Position numbers and translations under genes: made by a program. From contig JBEKHR010000002.1 in NCBI GenBank assembly GCA_050012175.1, positions 1 through 64,000 on the forward strand: a stretch of 64,000 bases of DNA. Reading direction: 5' to 3'. This stretch comes from CAVROP01 sp050012175 (GTDB taxonomy: Bacteria; Acidobacteriota; Terriglobia; UBA7540). Position 1 is the stretch's first letter, and each line of letters begins with the position of its first letter. The notes below the pieces were generated by a model. It was not told where the DNA came from, ran no database searches, and was given only the letters and a program-made list of their open reading frames with translations. Shown in pieces: positions 47,814 to 56,331 of the stretch.

Positions 47814-48599
47814 ATGTCAAATCGCTTACGGAGGTGTGCGGTGCGCCATACATGCCTGGTGGTTTGGATGGGCGGGTGGTTTGTGGCTCTTACGTCCGCC
47901 GCCCTGGCACTCCCGGCAAAGACAGAGACCATTGCCTTGCGGAGTGGTGACGAGACCGTCTCCGCCTATCTCGCGGTCCCCGATTCCGGCGGGCCCCACC
48001 CAGCCCTGGTGGTGATTCATGAATGGTGGGGCCTGAACGACTGGGTCAAGGAACAGGCACAGAAATTCGCAGAACGAGGATATATGACGCTTGCCGTAGA
48101 CCTCTACCGGGGCAAGGTGGCCTACGATCCCAACCTCGCTCACGAACTCTCGCGCGGCCTCCCCCAGGACCAGGCCATTCGCGACTTGAAAGCCGCCTTC
48201 AACTACCTGGCCTCCCGGCCCGATGTCCGGAAAGATAAGATCGGCTCGGTGGGCTGGTGCATGGGGGGCGGATTCTCTCTCCTGCTGGCCGTCAATGAAT
48301 CCAAGCTCGCCGCCTGCGTCGTAAATTATGGCTCCCTGCCTACGGACAAAGACGAGATTCAACGAATCCAGGCGCCCGTGCTGGGGAATTTTGGAGCTGA
48401 GGACCGGGGCATCCCTCCCAGCGCCGTCGCGGCATTTGAAGATGCGATGAAAGCCGCGCATAAGTCAATCGACGTGAAGATCTATGATGGCGCAGGCCAC
48501 GCCTTCGAGAACCCCAACAACAAGCTGGGATATCGTGAAGCCGCCGCCAACGATGCCTGGGCCCGCACGCTCGACTTCTTAAACCGCATGCTTAAATAG
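47814..48599 (+). CDS. Exported dienelactone hydrolase family protein
   Basis: The 261-residue protein starts with a signal peptide (LVVWMGGWFVALTSAALAL). The DLH fold then shows VVIHEWWGLNDWVKEQAQ, GWCMGGGFSLLLAV (nucleophile Cys in the G-x-C-x-G elbow), FGAEDRGIPPS (Asp) and YDGAGHAFENP (His). The C-D-H triad is that of true dienelactone hydrolases. Its natural ester is unknown; periplasmic location argues against the classic chlorocatechol pathway. ATG 47814 is supported because it starts the signal. It is divergent from the CRTAC1 gene. Confidence 0.87.
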   Translation: MSNRLRRCAVRHTCLVVWMGGWFVALTSAALALPAKTETIALRSGDETVSAYLAVPDSGGPHPALVVIHEWWGLNDWVKEQAQKFAERGYMTLAVDLYRGKVAYDPNLAHELSRGLPQDQAIRDLKAAFNYLASRPDVRKDKIGSVGWCMGGGFSLLLAVNESKLAACVVNYGSLPTDKDEIQRIQAPVLGNFGAEDRGIPPSAVAAFEDAMKAAHKSIDVKIYDGAGHAFENPNNKLGYREAAANDAWARTLDFLNRMLK

Positions 48600-48644
48600 C
48601 GGCGAGTTTCCGAAACAGCGGGAAGAGTTGCCGTGGAGCGACTT

Positions 48645-49208
48645 CTACGAGTAACCGTACTGGAGAATCTCCGCGAGCGGGATGGAGAATCCGGGCAGCA
48701 ACTCAGGTTCCTCAAACGTATGGCCCGCATCTGCGCTCCCGACTTCCGGTTCGAGCTTGCCGGGAACGTAACGGTAGGCGAGGCGTGTGTTCGGGTAGAG
48801 GAGCCAAACGGCCCTGGTTCCGGCGGCGAGGTATTGCGTCACCTTCAGGATCAAGTCGTCGGCGCGGTCGTTTTCGGAGACGATTTCGATCACGAGATCG
48901 GGAGAAAGCGGCACAGGGATTTCATGGCGATCAATGCCCCGCAGGCGCTCAGCACTAATAAAGGCCACGTCCGGACGGCGGACTACATCGTGGGCGAGCT
49001 TCATATCGGTCTCACTGGTCACCCCGCCTAGCTTCTGGCTCTTGACGAATGCCCTCAGCCGGGCATTGAGCTCGTCACGGATTTCATTGTGGAAGTAGCT
49101 CGGTGAAGGTGTCACGATCAATTCCCCCCCACTTAACTCGTACCGCACGCCCTCGGGTTCCTGGAGCGCGGCATATTCTTCGACGGTAAGCAAGGTCTTA
49201 GTAGCCAT
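48645..49208 (-). CDS. Uma2 family PD-(D/E)XK nuclease-fold protein
   Basis: A 187-residue protein of the Uma2 (DUF820) family. It starts TLLTVEEYAALQEPEGVRYE and has GGELIVTPSPSYFHNEIRDE, RRPDVAFISAER and SPDLVIEIVSENDRADDLIL, KVTQYLAAGTRAVWLLYPNT. The catalytic pattern is D in RPD, and E with I/V in the VIEIVSE strand. Members are common in cyanobacteria and soil bacteria, often in multiple copies, and nuclease activity is mostly inferred. It lies next to sdhB but is not required for that operon. Confidence 0.87.
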   Translation of the reverse strand: MATKTLLTVEEYAALQEPEGVRYELSGGELIVTPSPSYFHNEIRDELNARLRAFVKSQKLGGVTSETDMKLAHDVVRRPDVAFISAERLRGIDRHEIPVPLSPDLVIEIVSENDRADDLILKVTQYLAAGTRAVWLLYPNTRLAYRYVPGKLEPEVGSADAGHTFEEPELLPGFSIPLAEILQYGYS

Positions 49209-49357
49209 TTCCAGCCTCTACTGCTTTCACAATATCACAGGCGCGAGGATTTTTCAGCCCTGCAAGCAGGCGTAGCGCCAGCCACGCGCCTCGAAGGCCA
49301 TCCCGAAAGCGTCGCCGTCGTTCGGCACGGAGGCTTCAGGGTAGTGCTCCAATTTCC

Positions 49358-50191
49358 TTAGACCGTCTTTGCCGGCGCGGCGGGGATGTTGGGAAGCGGC
49401 TTGCCTCCACCCGGCCCGTGCAGCTTCTGGCAGGGCTTTTTCCGGCGAGCCAAGTGGAGATAATCCAGCACTAACCGGCGCTTGAGATGCTGAATCGCCT
49501 TGGCAGGATCGACGCCTTTGGGACAGGCACGCGAGCACTCGCCGGCGTAGTGGCAGCGGAAAGCCCCAAACGAGGCGCCCGTCACCCGGTTGCGGTCGCG
49601 CCGCCCGGCGTCGCGCGTGTCCTGGTTATAGCGCTGCGCCGCCGCCAAAGGCATGGGCCCCAAGTACCGCGCGTCGGTGGCCAAGGTAGGGCAGGCGGCC
49701 ATGCAACAGCCGCACTTGATGCAATAGGTGAACTGGAGATAGGCTTCGAGTTCCTTTGGAGACTGGTAGAACTCCCCTGCCGGGTCATTAATCTCGTCCT
49801 CATCCGCGCGCACGATGTAAGGCTTGAGCGAACGATGTTTCTCAAACATGGTCAGGAGATCGGGGACCAAGTCACGGATGATGTCGAAATTAGGCAGCGG
49901 CCCCACGGTGAGATCCGTAGTCGCGATGTGCAGAATCTGGGTGTTGCAGGCGAGCGTCGGCTGCCCGTTCAGCATCATGCCACACGAGCCGCAGACGCCC
50001 ATGCGGCAGGAATAGCGCCATGCCAGCGAAGCATCCACGTTGTCCTTGATGTAGTGCAGGCCGTCGAGCACCGTCATGCCTTCGCGCACCGGTATCGTAT
50101 AAGTCTTCACGTACGGCGCGCGGTCGCTTTCAGGATTGTAGCGCGAGATGTGAAAACTGATCTGTCGTACGGTTTTGCTGCTCTCCCGCAT
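49358..50191 (-). CDS. sdhB: Succinate dehydrogenase/fumarate reductase iron-sulfur subunit
   Basis: The 277-residue product from ATG 50191 carries the [2Fe-2S] cluster motif YSCRMGVCGSCGMMLNG and TLAC, then the two C-terminal cluster motifs (CIKCGCCMAACP and CSRACPKGVDP). LDGLHYIKDNVDASLAWRYS is the usual N-terminal half. It connects FAD in SdhA to the quinone site. The gene is two bases after sdhD and last in the minus-strand order sdhC-sdhD-sdhB. The upstream in-frame Met at 50245 is not used by alignment. It has a short Lys/Pro-rich tail (PGGGKPLPNIPAAPAKT). Confidence 0.92.
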   Translation of the reverse strand: MRESSKTVRQISFHISRYNPESDRAPYVKTYTIPVREGMTVLDGLHYIKDNVDASLAWRYSCRMGVCGSCGMMLNGQPTLACNTQILHIATTDLTVGPLPNFDIIRDLVPDLLTMFEKHRSLKPYIVRADEDEINDPAGEFYQSPKELEAYLQFTYCIKCGCCMAACPTLATDARYLGPMPLAAAQRYNQDTRDAGRRDRNRVTGASFGAFRCHYAGECSRACPKGVDPAKAIQHLKRRLVLDYLHLARRKKPCQKLHGPGGGKPLPNIPAAPAKTV

Positions 50192-50193
50192 GG

Positions 50194-50577
50194 CTACTCC
50201 CTTCCTCCTGCTATGGCGATGGCATGCACTGCGACGGCCGCCCACGTGCCCAGGCCAAACAGCCCCAGTCCTACAACCAGAAAGACGAAGGTGATGGCCT
50301 TTTCGACGACAGGCTTGAGCGTCAGCTCGAACAGAATGGTGCGCAGGCCATAGAGGCCGTGGTAGAGCGCGATGCCGAGGAGAAGGATGTAAGTAACGGT
50401 GAAGAACAGCTTGCCATCCCGAAACAGGCTGTTGCTCTTGGAAACGGCTTCGCCCCCGTAAGGGACAAACAGGTGAGTGATCCCGCCCACGTGCATGATG
50501 AGCATGTGGAGGCCGAGCAGGAAGAGGATCACCACTCCCGCCGCCATGTGCCAGGTCCAGTATTTCGTTTCGCGCAT
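50194..50577 (-). CDS. sdhD: Succinate dehydrogenase/fumarate reductase membrane anchor, second subunit
   Basis: The 127-residue protein starts MRETKYWTWHMAAGVVILFL and has three hydrophobic helices (about 12-30, 55-78, 92-118) with the heme/quinone-type His in LGLHMLIMHVGG and GIALYHGLYG. Such short anchors hold the SdhA-SdhB head on the membrane. ATG 50577 is chosen since the frame to 50661 is non-conserved and is partly a repeat. It is followed directly by sdhB and separated from sdhC by 188 bases of repeat. Confidence 0.82.
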   Translation of the reverse strand: MRETKYWTWHMAAGVVILFLLGLHMLIMHVGGITHLFVPYGGEAVSKSNSLFRDGKLFFTVTYILLLGIALYHGLYGLRTILFELTLKPVVEKAITFVFLVVGLGLFGLGTWAAVAVHAIAIAGGRE

Positions 50578-50631
50578 TTCTCCTCCTCCTGCTTGACCCA
50601 GGGTCGCGTCAAGGTCCCCGCTTACCAAATA

Positions 50632-50740
50632 ACCCCTCACCTGCCCTCGTTCCTCGGGCACCCTCTCCCCAAGGGAGAGGGTGGACCGCGATCGGCGCTT
50701 TCACCAGCCGGCGCGGGCCGGGTGAGGGGTGCTTTTCGAG
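50632..50740. repeat. CCCTCACC/GGGTGAGGGG repeat inside the sdh operon
   Basis: AACCCCTCACCTGCCC, GGCACCCTCTCCCCAAGGG, AGAGGGTGG and CGCGGGCCGGGTGAGGGG match the family at 32232-32402 and 53310-53385. It fills the gap between sdhC (ends 50766) and sdhD (starts 50577) and could lower or process the transcript. Confidence 0.65.
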
Positions 50741-50765
50741 CCAAGGCGACTTTGACGCGCCCCTG

Positions 50766-51203
50766 CTATTTGGCCAAACCCAAGAATTCATACCCCCCCG
50801 CCGCGAGCAAAATCGCTGCCAGGATCATCATGGAGATGAGCAGGGGCCGCTGAACGTTCAGCGAAGTCTTGTAGGGATAGACAGGCTCGATGGGCTTGCC
50901 GACCGCGAAGCCGAGTTCCACGAGCACCAAGCGGATGCCGTTGAAGGCGTGGTAGGCGAAAGCCGAGAAAACGAGAAACTCCCCGAACTTGAAGAGAGGC
51001 TGGTGCAAGATTCGCCCCTCGACCCACAAGTAGATGCCCTTGGCGCGCAGGCTCGTAACCACAACGTGCATCAAAAAGTAGCAAAGAATGCCCAGGCCGG
51101 TGAGGCGATGCAGTATGTAAGCGTAGCGCTCAATGCCCCAGCGCCCGCCCCCGAGCCAGCCCCACAGCCCGAGCCGATTGTCACGCCTTATGATCTCGGC
51201 CAT
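50766..51203 (-). CDS. sdhC: Succinate dehydrogenase/fumarate reductase cytochrome b-type anchor subunit
   Basis: The 145-residue protein shows RWGIERYAYILHRLTGLGIL (the RxxR-x-HR-TG motif of SdhC), FLMHVVVTSLRA (heme His), and FSAFAYHAFNGIRLVLVELG with a further His. Three helices are predicted. ATG 51203 (MAEIIRRDNRLG) or 51218 may be the start. It is the first gene of the sdhCDB block; sdhA lies 2.3 kb upstream on the same strand, separated by the island described under findings. Confidence 0.88.
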   Translation of the reverse strand: MAEIIRRDNRLGLWGWLGGGRWGIERYAYILHRLTGLGILCYFLMHVVVTSLRAKGIYLWVEGRILHQPLFKFGEFLVFSAFAYHAFNGIRLVLVELGFAVGKPIEPVYPYKTSLNVQRPLLISMMILAAILLAAGGYEFLGLAK

Positions 51204-51229
51204 GCCGGCCTCCTTCAACGATTGCCGAT

Positions 51230-51400
51230 TGGCGACTGGAGAAGCTCTCAGCTATCAGCCGTCAGCTATCAGCCAAGAAGAGATCCAATTCTGAATTATG
51301 AATTACTAAACGTCGATGGCCACAGCCGCGTCACGGCTCCCCATTCCGACTTCATAATTCAGAATTCACCATTCACTATTTACCAACTTCTAACGTCGCG
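51230..51400. repeat. Heptamer-phrased tract at the sdhC side of the island
   Basis: CTCTCAGCTATCAGCCGTC, GAATTATGAATTACTAA and, at 51354-51380, ATAATTCAGAATTCACCATT with CACTATT. The 27-base word at 51354-51380 recurs in the same orientation at 53473-53499 with about five differences. Similar words also appear at 61035-61160. Confidence 0.55.
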
Positions 51401-51441
51401 CCGCAAATCGGCCATCTTTGATCGCCGTGGCTGCTATATTC

Positions 51442-51660
51442 TCATCTGACGTTCTTGAGGAATTCCGCGATGTTGATATCCGCGTCGCCAAGCGCGCCTT
51501 TAAGCGTGTAGCGATCGATTTCATCATGAAAGGGGAACACAATCCTTCTTCCGTCCGGATGTTCCATCTTGACGTGACTGCCCTTGCGATGAATCTCAAC
51601 AAAGCCGAGCCGCTGCAACGCGGCCAGCATTTCCCTGCCGGAGAGCAGAGGTAACCTCAT
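51442..51660 (-). CDS. hicA: HicA-type toxin
   Basis: The 72-residue protein starts MRLPLLSGREMLAALQRLGF and has the HicA fold signature VEIHRKGSHVKMEHPDGR (catalytic His in KGSHV) and YTLKGALGDADINIAEFL. HicA toxins are mRNA-cleaving. ATG 51660 overlaps the stop of the hicB gene by four bases, typical of a coupled antitoxin-toxin pair. It is on the minus strand in the 2.3-kb space between sdhC and sdhA. Confidence 0.88.
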   Translation of the reverse strand: MRLPLLSGREMLAALQRLGFVEIHRKGSHVKMEHPDGRRIVFPFHDEIDRYTLKGALGDADINIAEFLKNVR

Positions 51661-51860
51661 AGGGAGAGTTCTACGACTTCTTTGGTCCCATCTTGGGTAA
51701 GTTCCTGGGGCTGGGGCTCCAGAAAAAGAGCAATAGCTTCTCGAATACTCTCCAGCGCTTCTTCTCGGGTTTTTCCCTGGGACCAACAGCTTTTCAGTGA
51801 TGGACAGTTGGCTACAAAATAGCCATCCTCCCCCCGTTGCACTACCACCTTAACGATCAT
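51657..51860 (-). CDS. hicB: HicB-type antitoxin
   Basis: The 67-residue protein is a short HicB: VVVQRGEDGYFVANCPSLKS, CWSQGKTREEALESIREAIA. The C-x-SLK-C-x-SQG-T-EEAL pattern is the family core, and it lacks a DNA-binding tail, which is common for short HicB. It is upstream of hicA, with which it overlaps by four bases. The pair is a complete type II toxin-antitoxin module, unlike the two decayed HicB-type genes elsewhere in this window. Confidence 0.9.
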   Translation of the reverse strand: MIVKVVVQRGEDGYFVANCPSLKSCWSQGKTREEALESIREAIALFLEPQPQELTQDGTKEVVELSL

Positions 51861-52052
51861 TGGACCTCCCGCCCTCAGATTCTATCATCGAGTGACCCTT
51901 CATGAGTGACCCCAGCCGCTACGCTAACGCGTTCCAACGGTACCCCGTGGCGGAACTTTTGCCATGGTGCCACCTTCTATCATCGATCGGAAGCCTGACG
52001 CCAGAAACGAGCGGCTCGGAATTCTCCAAGCGAGTTCCGAGTAGGCTCCATT

Positions 52053-53162
52053 TCATTGTTCGGTGATTCTTATTCTGTCGAGTTCTGGCTGAAGTAGTCC
52101 TATGAGGTCGAACATCTTCTCCGCCGCCCAGAGCTTCAATTCTTCTGATATCTTGCCCTCAGGCTTTTCAACATAAAGCCGTGACCAGCATTTCCTCTTC
52201 TGGCCCCATTCTCTCTGAAATACGGGCTTAAGCTGAAGCTTCGCTTCGATCCGGCCCGCGAACTTCGAGAGTTGGTCAATCAGGGAGCGATTCACATCAC
52301 GATTTGCGGTTTCGAAATGCAGTTCCACACCGAAACTCGACCGTGGGCGTCCGTGGAAGGCCCATTCAAAATGGACTCCGCTCATTCCTGTTGGTATTTT
52401 GTAGAAGGACCTACCATCAGGCTGGGCATACTCGCCTGGCAATTTTTGCTTCAGGAGGTCGACAACATTTTTGAAGAAGTTTATGTACTCTATCTGTGTA
52501 ACAGTCCTCGCGCTCTCGCCGGGAACTTGGGTTTTCCTGTTGATCAGGAGATTGTCAACCTCCGGCAACGGGATCAAGACGCTACTCTCGATGGCAATGC
52601 CGCTGTCGGTCAATCCGTAGGGCGAGAGCTTGATACAGGTAATATCCAAACCGCATTTGTTTAGCCACAAGACTGATGCCGTTACCTCCGGTCGAAACTC
52701 CCTTGCCACAAGAATAATGCGCGGCTTCTCATTCAGCTCCTCGAAGTCGTCGCTCTCAATGAATTGGAGAATCGTGTCTTTCGCTTCTTCCAGCGACAGG
52801 CTGCACCCCTTACCCTCCTGTGCTTTGTGATAAATCTCAACAATTTCCTGGAGGCTCAGAGTAGAACAATATGCGGCGTATTTTATGGCTTGAAGGTCAA
52901 CGTTCTTTCCGCTGTCATCCCGCTTGAGTTCCACCACAACAAGATTGCCTTCTTTATCCAACGCCAGAAGGTCAACACGCTCTGCTGTTTTGTCGAATCG
53001 ATCATACTCCTTCGTGATCACTAGCAACTCTTCGGCAAGGATTTCCGGGAACTGCTCAACCCATTGCTCGATATTTTGCCGTTCGAGTAGGCCATGGTCA
53101 CTAAATCGAGTTTCCTTGCACGGTTGTAAGACCTTCTTCTGCTTGTCATAAAGGAAAAGCAT
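52053..53162 (-). CDS. NucS-like/DUF4268 endonuclease-type protein
   Basis: The 369 residues contain a NucS-like PD-(D/E)XK region (DRFDKTAERVDLLALDKEGN, LVVVELKRDDSGKNV: acidic D, then E-L-K) and a DUF4268-like C-terminus (AQPDGRSFYKIPTGMSGVHF, EWAFHGRPRSSFGVELHFE). This matches the DUF91/DUF4268 protein group found with defence or mobile regions. The gene looks less GC-rich than its neighbours by eye (one 60-base stretch from 52441 is about one third GC). It stands alone with no obvious partner. Its substrate is unknown; a DNA-targeting role is inferred from the fold. Confidence 0.78.
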   Translation of the reverse strand: MLFLYDKQKKVLQPCKETRFSDHGLLERQNIEQWVEQFPEILAEELLVITKEYDRFDKTAERVDLLALDKEGNLVVVELKRDDSGKNVDLQAIKYAAYCSTLSLQEIVEIYHKAQEGKGCSLSLEEAKDTILQFIESDDFEELNEKPRIILVAREFRPEVTASVLWLNKCGLDITCIKLSPYGLTDSGIAIESSVLIPLPEVDNLLINRKTQVPGESARTVTQIEYINFFKNVVDLLKQKLPGEYAQPDGRSFYKIPTGMSGVHFEWAFHGRPRSSFGVELHFETANRDVNRSLIDQLSKFAGRIEAKLQLKPVFQREWGQKRKCWSRLYVEKPEGKISEELKLWAAEKMFDLIGLLQPELDRIRITEQ

Positions 53163-53309
53163 CGCGGCTCCTTTCTTGTCCCTCTGGCACTACCGCCTCC
53201 GTGAGCTCCATGGGAAACGCGCTCAATACCGGAGGTCACCGCGAGGCTTTACGGTTCTCCGAAAAGCGCGGAGCGTGCGCTACCTATCCGCTTGGCGTCG
53301 CTCCCAACC

Positions 53310-53505
53310 GACCCCTCACCCGTCCCGCTCGGGCTGGTGAAGGCGCCGGAGCGGGACACCCTCTCCCCACGGGAGAGGGCAGTACTCATCTTAGAGACTT
53401 GAAAAGCACATAGGGCACAGAATCGCATTCTGGCCTTACCCTTTAGACTTTATCCTTTACCCTTTAGACTTTATAATTCACAATTTACTAGTCACTATTC
53501 GTAAA
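53310..53505. repeat. CCCTCACCCG repeat and heptamer-phrased tract at the sdhA side
   Basis: ACCCCTCACCCGTCCCGC, then ACCCTCTCCCCACGGGAGAG (53310-53385). A tract of ACCCTTTAGACTTTAT words follows, then ATAATTCACAATTTACTAGT (53473 on), a direct relative of 51354-51380. The 53163-53524 gap shows no gene. Confidence 0.6.
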
Positions 53506-53524
53506 ACAGCATCGATCCAACGTG

Positions 53525-55240
53525 TCAGTACTTTCGCTCCACCGCCTTCCAGTTAGTGACGGTCACGGGCTTGTATTCCAGCCGCGGCTTGCCGTCGGTC
53601 GAGTAAACCATGGAGTGGGCTAAGAACTTCTCGTCGTCGCGTTGGGAGAAATCCCTCCGGGCATGAGCCCCGCGCGATTCCTCGCGCGCCAGACCCGCGA
53701 AGAGCAGCACCTCGGCCAACTCGAGCATATTTTCGGTCTCGAGCGCCTGAATGAGGTTGGAGTTGTAGATGCGGCTCTTGTCCTGAATGATGATCTTGCG
53801 GAAGCGCTGCTTGAGATCGGCAATCTTGGCCAGCCCCTCCTGCATGGACTCCCCGCTGCGATAGACGCCGGCGTGCTTGTCCATCAGGGTCCGCAGCTCG
53901 CGGCGGATGCGGGCGGGGTTCTCAGTTCCACTCTGCTTGAGCAGCCCGTCGAAAACACGTTTCTCTTCTTCCCGCGCCATGGCTTCCGGCATCGCGTTCA
54001 GCTTGGCGCCTTGGGCCAGGTACTTCGCGATCTCGCCGCCCGTGATGCCGCCCCACACCAGGCATTCGGCGGTGGAGTTGCACCCGAGGCGGTTGGCGCC
54101 GTGCATGGAGTGGCACGCCACCTCGCCGGCGGCCCAGATGTTTTCCACTTTTGTCTGGCCGTCGATGTCGGCCTCGATTCCGCCCATCGAGTAGTGAGCC
54201 ACGGGCCGGATGGGAATGGGCTGCGTGATCGGGTCGATGCCCAGAAACTTCATGCACACTTCCCGAATCAAGGGCAGGCGCTTGTTGATTCGCTCGGCTC
54301 CCAGGTGAGTCAAATCGAGCTGGATGTAATCGAGCCCGTCGGCTCCCGGGAAGCCGCGTCCCTCGAGGATTTCGGTCATCTCCGAACGGGAAACGATATC
54401 GCGCGGCGCCAGCTCCATCATCTTGGGCGCATACTTCTCCATGAAGCGCTCGCCTTTATTGTTGCGCAGGTAGCCGCCTTCACCGCGGCAGCCCTCGGTC
54501 ATCAGGATGCCCGAAGGCACGAGCCCCGTCGGGTGAAACTGGAGAAACTCCGGATCCTCTAAGGCCAGACCTGCGCGGTAGGCAATGGCCTGTCCATCGC
54601 CCGTAACGGTTTGAGAGTAGGTGGTGAATCCATAAAGGTTCCCCAACCCTCCGGAAGCAATCAGCAGAGCCTTGCCGCGCAGGACATGAAACTCGCCGCT
54701 CGGTAGATCGTAGAGCGTAAGCCCGGCGAAGCGTCCGCCATCGAGGAGCAGCGCAGTGACGAAACATTCGTCGTAGCGCTTGAAGTTGTTGTATTTGACG
54801 AGGGTGTCGTAGAGGGCCTGCATCTCGAAGAAGCCGGTCTTGTCCGCCGCCATGCACGCCCGAGGAAAAGAATGCCCTCCGAACGGCCTCTGCATGATTC
54901 GCCCGTCCTCGCGGCGTGACCAGGGGACGCCCCAGTGCTCGAGGAGGCGGACCTCATCCGGGGAGGTTCGCACAAATCGCTCCACTGTGTCCTGGTCCGC
55001 AAGGAAATCGGACCCTTTCACGGTGTCCCAGGCGTGCAACTCGAGGCTGTCACCTTCCTCGGGGCGCATCACCGCGGCCGTGCCTCCTTCCGCACACACG
55101 GAATGCGAGCGCATGACCTGCACTTTCGACACGATAGCAATGTCGGCGCTGCCCCGCGTTTTGATGCAGAGCTCGACCGCGGCGCGCAGCCCGGCGAGTC
55201 CGGTGCCCAGGATCAAGACATCATGACTTATTTGCTGCAT
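53525..55240 (-). CDS. sdhA: Succinate dehydrogenase/fumarate reductase flavoprotein subunit
   Basis: A 571-residue SdhA/FrdA flavoprotein. FAD-binding LGTGLAGLRAAVEL is at 11-24, and the covalent-FAD His is likely H46 (RSHSVCAEGGTAAV). HPTGLVPSGILMTEGCRGEG and HYSMGGIEADIDGQTKVENI carry active-site residues, followed by ANRLGCNSTAECLVWGG. It oxidises succinate to fumarate in the respiratory complex II. Length is normal. An AAGGAG lies 12 bases before ATG 55240. The rest of the complex (sdhCDB) lies downstream after the island, an unusual split. Confidence 0.94.
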   Translation of the reverse strand: MQQISHDVLILGTGLAGLRAAVELCIKTRGSADIAIVSKVQVMRSHSVCAEGGTAAVMRPEEGDSLELHAWDTVKGSDFLADQDTVERFVRTSPDEVRLLEHWGVPWSRREDGRIMQRPFGGHSFPRACMAADKTGFFEMQALYDTLVKYNNFKRYDECFVTALLLDGGRFAGLTLYDLPSGEFHVLRGKALLIASGGLGNLYGFTTYSQTVTGDGQAIAYRAGLALEDPEFLQFHPTGLVPSGILMTEGCRGEGGYLRNNKGERFMEKYAPKMMELAPRDIVSRSEMTEILEGRGFPGADGLDYIQLDLTHLGAERINKRLPLIREVCMKFLGIDPITQPIPIRPVAHYSMGGIEADIDGQTKVENIWAAGEVACHSMHGANRLGCNSTAECLVWGGITGGEIAKYLAQGAKLNAMPEAMAREEEKRVFDGLLKQSGTENPARIRRELRTLMDKHAGVYRSGESMQEGLAKIADLKQRFRKIIIQDKSRIYNSNLIQALETENMLELAEVLLFAGLAREESRGAHARRDFSQRDDEKFLAHSMVYSTDGKPRLEYKPVTVTNWKAVERKY

Positions 55241-55877
55241 GCTTCATGTGCTCCTTCGAGCTTCCAACCCACGCCCGGAAGCAGAACCGCACTCCAAAGA
55301 TGGGCCCCGAGCAGGAACGTTTTCCGCACTTGCAAGCCCCGGCGGACTAGGCGGAGCTTGGAAGTTTCGCCATTGTGGCACCCACCTGCCTCGTTGTCGA
55401 GAGACACAAAGTCGGGCGCATTTCATGAACAAACCGTTCAGACGCGACCTCACCTCGGCGCTCTGCTTTCGGCCTTCGACTCTCGAGTGTTCAAGCGGGC
55501 CTCCGAATCTCCAAGCCGCCCCGGCTAGAAGCGCACGGCGCCTAGCCGTCACTCTTCTGTCGCAAACCTACCAGAAATGAGCTGGTGTTTTGATAACACT
55601 GGGCAAGAAATGACGCAATTTCCGGCCATTTCTTAGCTTTGATTGGCGCTTCTGGCAGTCAAAAACCAGTTCGTTTTGGGCTCCTGAAAACGATAACCCC
55701 TTTCTTTTCAGTAGATCCTTAGGTTCGTTCCGTCTATTTAGTATCTTTTCTGCCTTTTCTGCCACCGGCGGGCCGATTCCGAGGCCTCTGCCCGTGCCCT
55801 GCTCCGGCGTTATCCCCAAGTCCACGAAATCAGCATAATACATGTCTAGGCTCGTGTCAAGAGCAAGAAATAAGATT
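55241..55877. other. Gap, with one doubtful small frame
   Basis: Upstream of sdhA and downstream of the Nudix gene. The best frame is 55568-55843 on the minus strand (91 residues, MYYADFVDLGITPEQGTGRG), which has no family pattern and a Lys/Arg-rich tail (KRQSKLRNGRKLRHFLPS). Such tails often come from repeated, non-coding sequence; I do not call it a gene. The sdhA promoter probably lies near 55250-55400. Confidence 0.4.
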
Positions 55878-56315
55878 CTACGAGCCCCTCGCCACAGCGT
55901 TGTGTTGGGCGCTGACCTGCCTGATCAGAAGTCGCTCGCCTTCGTGATCCAATCGTTTGACCGCCTCCTGAGGTGTCAGCCAGTGGACTGACATCACTTC
56001 TTCCGAACTTTGAAACTGAGACTCGGCGATGGGTCTCATATTCCAGAAGCGAACTACCTTGGTGATTTCTCCCGCGTCATAACACACCCAACCAGCATGG
56101 CTCTCAACTTCCACATCGAAACCCGTCTCTTCCCGAACCTCTCTGATCGCGCATTGCAGCCATGATTCACCCGGCTGCACTTTACCCTTGGGCAGTGTCC
56201 AATCCCCATAGCGTCTTCTATGAATAACTATCAGCTCGCGTCCCCCGGCCGCCGGCCGCCAGATGAGGCCACCGGATGCCGCTACGATTCTTACTGGTTG
56301 GTCAGAGAATTTCAT
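55878..56315 (-). CDS. Nudix hydrolase
   Basis: The 145-residue protein carries the Nudix box G-KVQPG-E-SWLQCAI-REVREETGF, matching Gx5Ex7REUxEExGU. The N-terminal VRIVAASGGLIWRPAAGGRE and DWTLPKGKVQ are family features. It hydrolyses a nucleoside diphosphate linked to another group; the substrate is undefined, with Ap4A-type or (d)NTP cleaning as common options. ATG 56315 is used. It stands immediately before the LptFG fusion gene on the same strand, 16 bases apart, so the transcript is probably shared. Confidence 0.9.
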   Translation of the reverse strand: MKFSDQPVRIVAASGGLIWRPAAGGRELIVIHRRRYGDWTLPKGKVQPGESWLQCAIREVREETGFDVEVESHAGWVCYDAGEITKVVRFWNMRPIAESQFQSSEEVMSVHWLTPQEAVKRLDHEGERLLIRQVSAQHNAVARGS

Positions 56316-56331
56316 GTGGGCAGAAGTCCTC

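Noticed and set aside
53642..54562. 306-residue plus-strand frame
   Set aside because: It is antisense to sdhA.
55568..55843. 91-residue minus-strand frame with Lys/Arg-rich end
   Set aside because: It has no family pattern or clear ribosome site; it looks like translated repeat-rich sequence.
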